Shown piece by piece: positions 61,110-64,000 of a stretch of 64,000 bases of DNA. Numbering within the stretch: position 1 is the first letter of the stretch; each line of letters opens with the position of its first letter. The stretch spans positions 3,515,501 through 3,579,500 of the forward strand of contig NZ_CP022998.1 of the NCBI RefSeq assembly GCF_002277895.1. The letters are read 5' to 3'. This DNA comes from Rhizobium sp. 11515TR (lineage in GTDB: Bacteria > Pseudomonadota > Alphaproteobacteria > Rhizobiales > Rhizobiaceae). Both the position numbers and the translations under genes were made by a program. Below the pieces are notes generated by a model. That model did no database searches, was not told where the DNA came from, and was given only the letters and a program-made list of their open reading frames with translations.

Positions 61110-61280
61110 ATTTAAGAGCGATCCACAACGACCGATGGATGTTTACGATCCTGGGTGCCTACAAACGTAGGTGGGCACCGTGTGTCCAGGCCCACGGACC
61201 TGGTCAGGGACAGCTCCCTTTGGATCGAGTATGGCCCCAGGGATTGTGGTTCCTGTCGGGAAGCGCAGACCGCCTGAACT
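61110..61280 (-). ncRNA. ssrS: Probable 6S RNA (ssrS), ends approximate
   Basis: No coding frame fits the 318 bases between the CLC and zapA genes, yet on the minus strand the sequence is rich in paired blocks: CCAGGTCC/GGGCCTGG, and ACCTACGTTTGTAGG inside a GTGCC..GGCAC stem. A -10-like TATATAG lies at about 61279-61285, some eight bases before the likely RNA start. In many bacteria the 6S RNA gene lies directly downstream of zapA, as here. 6S RNA binds the housekeeping RNA polymerase in stationary phase. Both ends are estimates, and the identification rests on position and structure. Confidence 0.5.
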
Positions 61281-61339
61281 ATATAAAGAGCTTTGAAGCA
61301 TTCTACCAGAGGGCTGCGACGGGCAGCCCCAGAAATAAC

Positions 61340-61717
61340 TCAAGCCTGCTCGACACCCGGACGCTCTAAAAGCTTCTCGGTGATGCCGTGAATGCGCGTC
61401 GTCACCTCGTCGATGACGCTCGCCAGCGTCTCCTCGGCCCTCGCATTGGCTGCCACTGTCGTATCACGGGTGCTGGTCAGGGTTTCCAGCTCGGCCTCCA
61501 GCGAAGACACGCGCCGGGTCAATTCGCTCACCTCATCCATGATCATGATCCCGGCCATGACAGTCAGCCTGAGATCGCCGATTTCGCCGAACTGGCTTTT
61601 CAAATGCAGGACATAACGATCGAAGCGATTGGCAAGATCCGTCAGATGGTCTTCCTGCCCCTCTTCGCAGGCCATCCGGTAGGCTTTGCCGTCGATCGTT
61701 ACCGTTACTTGTGCCAT
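61340..61717 (-). CDS. zapA: Cell division protein ZapA
   Basis: A 125-residue protein that bundles FtsZ filaments at the division ring. The N-terminal domain reads VTVTIDGKAYRMACEEGQED, then LTDLANRFDRYV and LRLTVMAGIMIMDEVSEL; the C-terminal half is a coiled coil (RVSSLEAELETLTSTRD). GGAAAG lies four bases before the ATG. It follows the DUF4164 gene, and a GC hairpin and the probable 6S RNA lie downstream. Confidence 0.93.
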   Translation of the reverse strand: MAQVTVTIDGKAYRMACEEGQEDHLTDLANRFDRYVLHLKSQFGEIGDLRLTVMAGIMIMDEVSELTRRVSSLEAELETLTSTRDTTVAANARAEETLASVIDEVTTRIHGITEKLLERPGVEQA

Positions 61718-61764
61718 TCGACTTTCCGATCACTGCCGCACTGCGACGGCTGCCTCCCGAGGGA

Positions 61765-62040
61765 TCAGCGGTCCAGCACGGCTCTTATGGTTTCCATCGC
61801 CGTCACGAGCCGGCGCGACACTTCCCGATTGACCTCTTCCAGCCGGTTCGCGCGGAACTCGGCCTGGTCCAGTTCCTGGGCAAGGCGGGATCGATCGGCG
61901 TGAACCCTACGGACCTCGCCTTCTATATCGCTCTGCGCCCGTTCCCGCTCGAACCGTCCGTCAACCGCGCTCTCCAAAGTCGAAAGCGCCTGGCGCAATT
62001 GGGCGAGCGCCGCGTCCACCGTTTTGCCTGAAGGTGTCAT
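61765..62040 (-). CDS. DUF4164 coiled-coil protein
   Basis: A 91-residue protein, almost wholly helical with heptad-like spacing (LAQLRQALSTLESAVDGRFE, then RLAQELDQAEFRANRLEEVN). It matches the alphaproteobacterial DUF4164 family, found just upstream of zapA, and could work in division, but its role is unknown. The ATG at 62040 is used, with GGAGA ten bases before it; the frame is open to 62112. It diverges from tkt. Confidence 0.82.
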   Translation of the reverse strand: MTPSGKTVDAALAQLRQALSTLESAVDGRFERERAQSDIEGEVRRVHADRSRLAQELDQAEFRANRLEEVNREVSRRLVTAMETIRAVLDR

Positions 62041-62443
62041 ACCCTTCGCATCTCCGCGCAAGGCCCGAATCAAAACATCCGGCCACTTGTCTGATTTCGC
62101 AACAATATTCAACTCGGCAACAGCACGTCAATAAAGGCTGTCATGTGGCAGCCCCCCTATTCTGTGGATGAATGCCGCCTTTGCCGCCTGCACAGGCCTT
62201 GTCGCATGATTGTCGTCTTTTGTAAAAGTGAACGGGCAAATGTCAAAAAATTGCCCCGAGAGGCCCGTATTAGGCCCTCGATTTATTGACTTGCCCGCCC
62301 TAACTGCTATGTCTCGACCGCCTGAGGCGACGTTGAAAATGGCGTTCGGAAGAGCGTCTCCCCTTCACCCGCCTTTCAACCGATGGCCCTCCCTCCCAAG
62401 CGTGTGGCCATCCCCCGAACCCGGAACACTGCGGAAAAACCCC
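62041..62443. other. Upstream region of tkt
   Basis: About 400 bases between the divergent DUF4164 and tkt genes. A candidate sigma-70-type promoter for tkt lies at 62286-62313. Another AT-rich part around 62215-62245 could serve either gene. No other feature was recognised. Confidence 0.45.
62286..62313 (+). promoter_or_regulatory. Candidate sigma-70 promoter of tkt
   Basis: TTGACT (62286-62291) and TATGTC (62308-62313) with 16 bases between resemble a housekeeping promoter. It lies about 130 bases before the tkt start, on the same strand. Confidence 0.45.
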
Positions 62444-64000
62444 ATGAACTCTCGCGAACAACACGACCGGATGGCGAATGCGATCCGTTTCCTTGCCATG
62501 GATGCTGTCGAGAAGGCCAATTCCGGTCACCCCGGTTTGCCGATGGGGATGGCTGATGTTGCCACCGTTCTCTTTAGCAAATATCTGCGCTTTGATCCGA
62601 AGAACCCGCTTTGGCCGGACCGCGACCGCTTCGTCCTGTCGGCTGGCCACGGCTCGATGCTGCTTTATTCGGTCCTCTATCTGACCGGCTATCCCGACAT
62701 GACGGTCGAAGAGCTCACACGCTTCCGCCAGCTCGGCTCCAAGACCGCCGGCCATCCGGAATACGGTCACGCCACCGGCATCGAAACCACTACCGGCCCG
62801 CTCGGCCAGGGCATTGCCAATGCCGTCGGCATGGCGATCGCCGAGCGCAAGCTGCGCGAGGAGTTCGGCTCGGAACTTCAGGATCACTACACCTACGCCA
62901 TGTGCGGCGACGGCTGCCTGATGGAAGGCATCAGCCATGAGGCGATCGCGCTGGCCGGCCACCTCAAGCTCAACAAGCTGATCCTGTTCTGGGACAACAA
63001 CTCCATCACCATCGACGGCGCCGTCTCGTTGTCGGATTCGACCGACCAGATCATGCGCTTCAAGGCCGTTCACTGGAACACGATCGAAATCGACGGTCAC
63101 GACCAGGCCGCCATCGCCGCGGCCATCGAAGCCGCACACAAGTCCGACCGCCCGACGTTGATCGCCTGCAAGACGATCATCGGCTTCGGCGCCCCCAACA
63201 AGCAGGGTACGCACAAGGTCCACGGCTCGCCGCTCGGCGCCGAGGAAATTGCCGCGACCCGCGTCGCGCTCAACTGGCCCTACGAGCCCTTCGTCATCCC
63301 GAACGACGTCCTCGGTGAATGGCGCGCTGCCGGCGAGCGCTCCGTCGGCACTCGCGAGGCCTGGGAAGGCCGCCTTGCTGCCGCCGACCCGGCCAAGAAG
63401 GCCGAGTTCACCCGCCGCTTCGATCACAAGCTGCCGGCCGGATTCGACGCCGCCATCAGCGACTACAAGAAGAAGCTCGCGGAAACCAAGCCGACGGTCG
63501 CAACCCGCAAGGCATCGGAAGATGCGCTCGAAGTCATCAACGGCTTCATTCCGGAAACGCTCGGCGGCTCGGCCGACCTGACGCCGTCGAACAACACCAA
63601 GACCAGCCAGATGAAGTCGATCACCCCGACCGATTTCTCCGGCCGTTATATGCACTGGGGTATCCGCGAACACGGCATGGCTGCTGCCATGAACGGCATC
63701 GCGTTGCACGGCGGCCTGATCCCCTATAGCGGCGGCTTCCTGATCTTCTCGGATTATTGCCGCCCGCCGCTGCGCCTGGCCGCCCTGATGGGCATCCGCG
63801 CCATCCACGTCCTGACGCATGATTCCATCGGCGTCGGCGAAGACGGCCCGACCCACCAGCCGGTCGAGCAGGTCGCCAGCCTGCGCGCCATCCCGAACTT
63901 CCAGCTCTTCCGCCCGGCCGACGCAACGGAAACGGCCGAATGCTGGCAGATCGCCATCAAGACGACGAACCGCCCGTCCGGCCTTGCCCTGACGCGCCAG
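62444..64000 (+). CDS. tkt: Transketolase, 3' end beyond the window
   Basis: The first 519 codons of a transketolase; the usual length is about 660, so the last fifth lies outside. It links the pentose phosphate and Calvin-type sugar exchanges with thiamine diphosphate (TPP). Visible marks are [20 protein letters not shown] near residue 26, the TPP-binding [24 protein letters not shown] near 155-185, and [20 protein letters not shown] near 465. The ATG at 62444 gives [20 protein letters not shown]. The 518-residue frame on the other strand is a shadow. Confidence 0.96.
   Translation, partial: MNSREQHDRMANAIRFLAMDAVEKANSGHPGLPMGMADVATVLFSKYLRFDPKNPLWPDRDRFVLSAGHGSMLLYSVLYLTGYPDMTVEELTRFRQLGSKTAGHPEYGHATGIETTTGPLGQGIANAVGMAIAERKLREEFGSELQDHYTYAMCGDGCLMEGISHEAIALAGHLKLNKLILFWDNNSITIDGAVSLSDSTDQIMRFKAVHWNTIEIDGHDQAAIAAAIEAAHKSDRPTLIACKTIIGFGAPNKQGTHKVHGSPLGAEEIAATRVALNWPYEPFVIPNDVLGEWRAAGERSVGTREAWEGRLAAADPAKKAEFTRRFDHKLPAGFDAAISDYKKKLAETKPTVATRKASEDALEVINGFIPETLGGSADLTPSNNTKTSQMKSITPTDFSGRYMHWGIREHGMAAAMNGIALHGGLIPYSGGFLIFSDYCRPPLRLAALMGIRAIHVLTHDSIGVGEDGPTHQPVEQVASLRAIPNFQLFRPADATETAECWQIAIKTTNRPSGLALTRQ

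Noticed and set aside
62300..63856. 518-residue open frame opposite tkt
   Set aside because: Antisense of a clear transketolase.

Overview
The window comes from the chromosome of a rhizobium, most likely Rhizobium sensu lato. The evidence is the high-GC gene style, small rhizobial families (DUF982, DUF6074), a rhizobial palindromic intergenic element, the sqdBDC sulfolipid genes, the lpiA-acvB acid-tolerance pair, RopB/Omp25-type porin-like proteins, and the alphaproteobacterial runs tolQRA-tolB-pal-ybgF and yebC/ruvCAB. No prophage, insertion sequence, plasmid origin or CRISPR array was seen. Both edges cut a gene: an unknown one on the left and transketolase on the right.

1-9.7 kb: a cupin, a methionine importer (metQ, then metN-metI, with a palindromic mosaic element between metQ and metN), a divergent D-2-hydroxyacid dehydrogenase and a Tag-like glycosylase. 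A lower-GC stretch of small genes follows: three DUF982 paralogues in tandem, a DUF6074-like gene, a secreted Cys-rich protein and a PilZ domain protein. An elongator tRNA-Met lies beside mnmA. 9.7-20 kb: mnmA, a phospholipid operon (plsC, cdsA, a membrane protein, a CDP-alcohol transferase relative with a degenerate motif), serC-serA with a structured serC leader, a GT25 glycosyltransferase and two outer-membrane beta-barrel paralogues.

20-33 kb: an SH3-domain secreted protein whose best start is CTG, then glmM, ftsH, tilS and the envelope set cpoB, pal, tolB, a free-standing TolA C-domain paralogue, tolA, tolR, tolQ and ybgC. 33-42 kb: sqdBDC on the plus strand, facing a minus-strand cluster of dinB-like, nudix, phosphoesterase, ruvB, ruvA, a VapBC-like toxin-antitoxin pair and ruvC. 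42-47 kb: a self-contained stress module. An ECF sigma factor and its zinc-finger anti-sigma diverge from an operon of a Tat-exported metallo-beta-lactamase-fold protein, a TPR protein and a DoxX protein. Both sides carry the same promoter-like sequence with identical spacing, so the sigma factor probably drives both arms.

47-64 kb: yebC, an exported MBL-fold protein, ymdB-like phosphoesterase, 5-formyltetrahydrofolate cyclo-ligase, a HAD phosphatase, acvB and lpiA (hydrolysis and synthesis of lysyl-phosphatidylglycerol), an ArsR/SRPBCC pair with a palindromic operator, a regulator beside two SDR genes, a MarR regulator diverging from a CLC-CBS chloride transporter, a likely 6S RNA next to zapA, a DUF4164 coiled-coil gene and the start of tkt. 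Several pairs act on one process: phospholipid synthesis and modification (plsC/cdsA, sqdBDC, lpiA/acvB), the cell envelope (Tol-Pal, outer-membrane proteins, glmM), serine and methionine supply, and tRNA modification (mnmA, tilS).

The most unusual signals are the matched ECF promoters, the TolA C-domain duplicate, the degenerate CDP-alcohol transferase, the CTG start, the DUF982 array and the toxin-antitoxin pair inside the ruv cluster. All calls were made by reading sequence. No database search was run.
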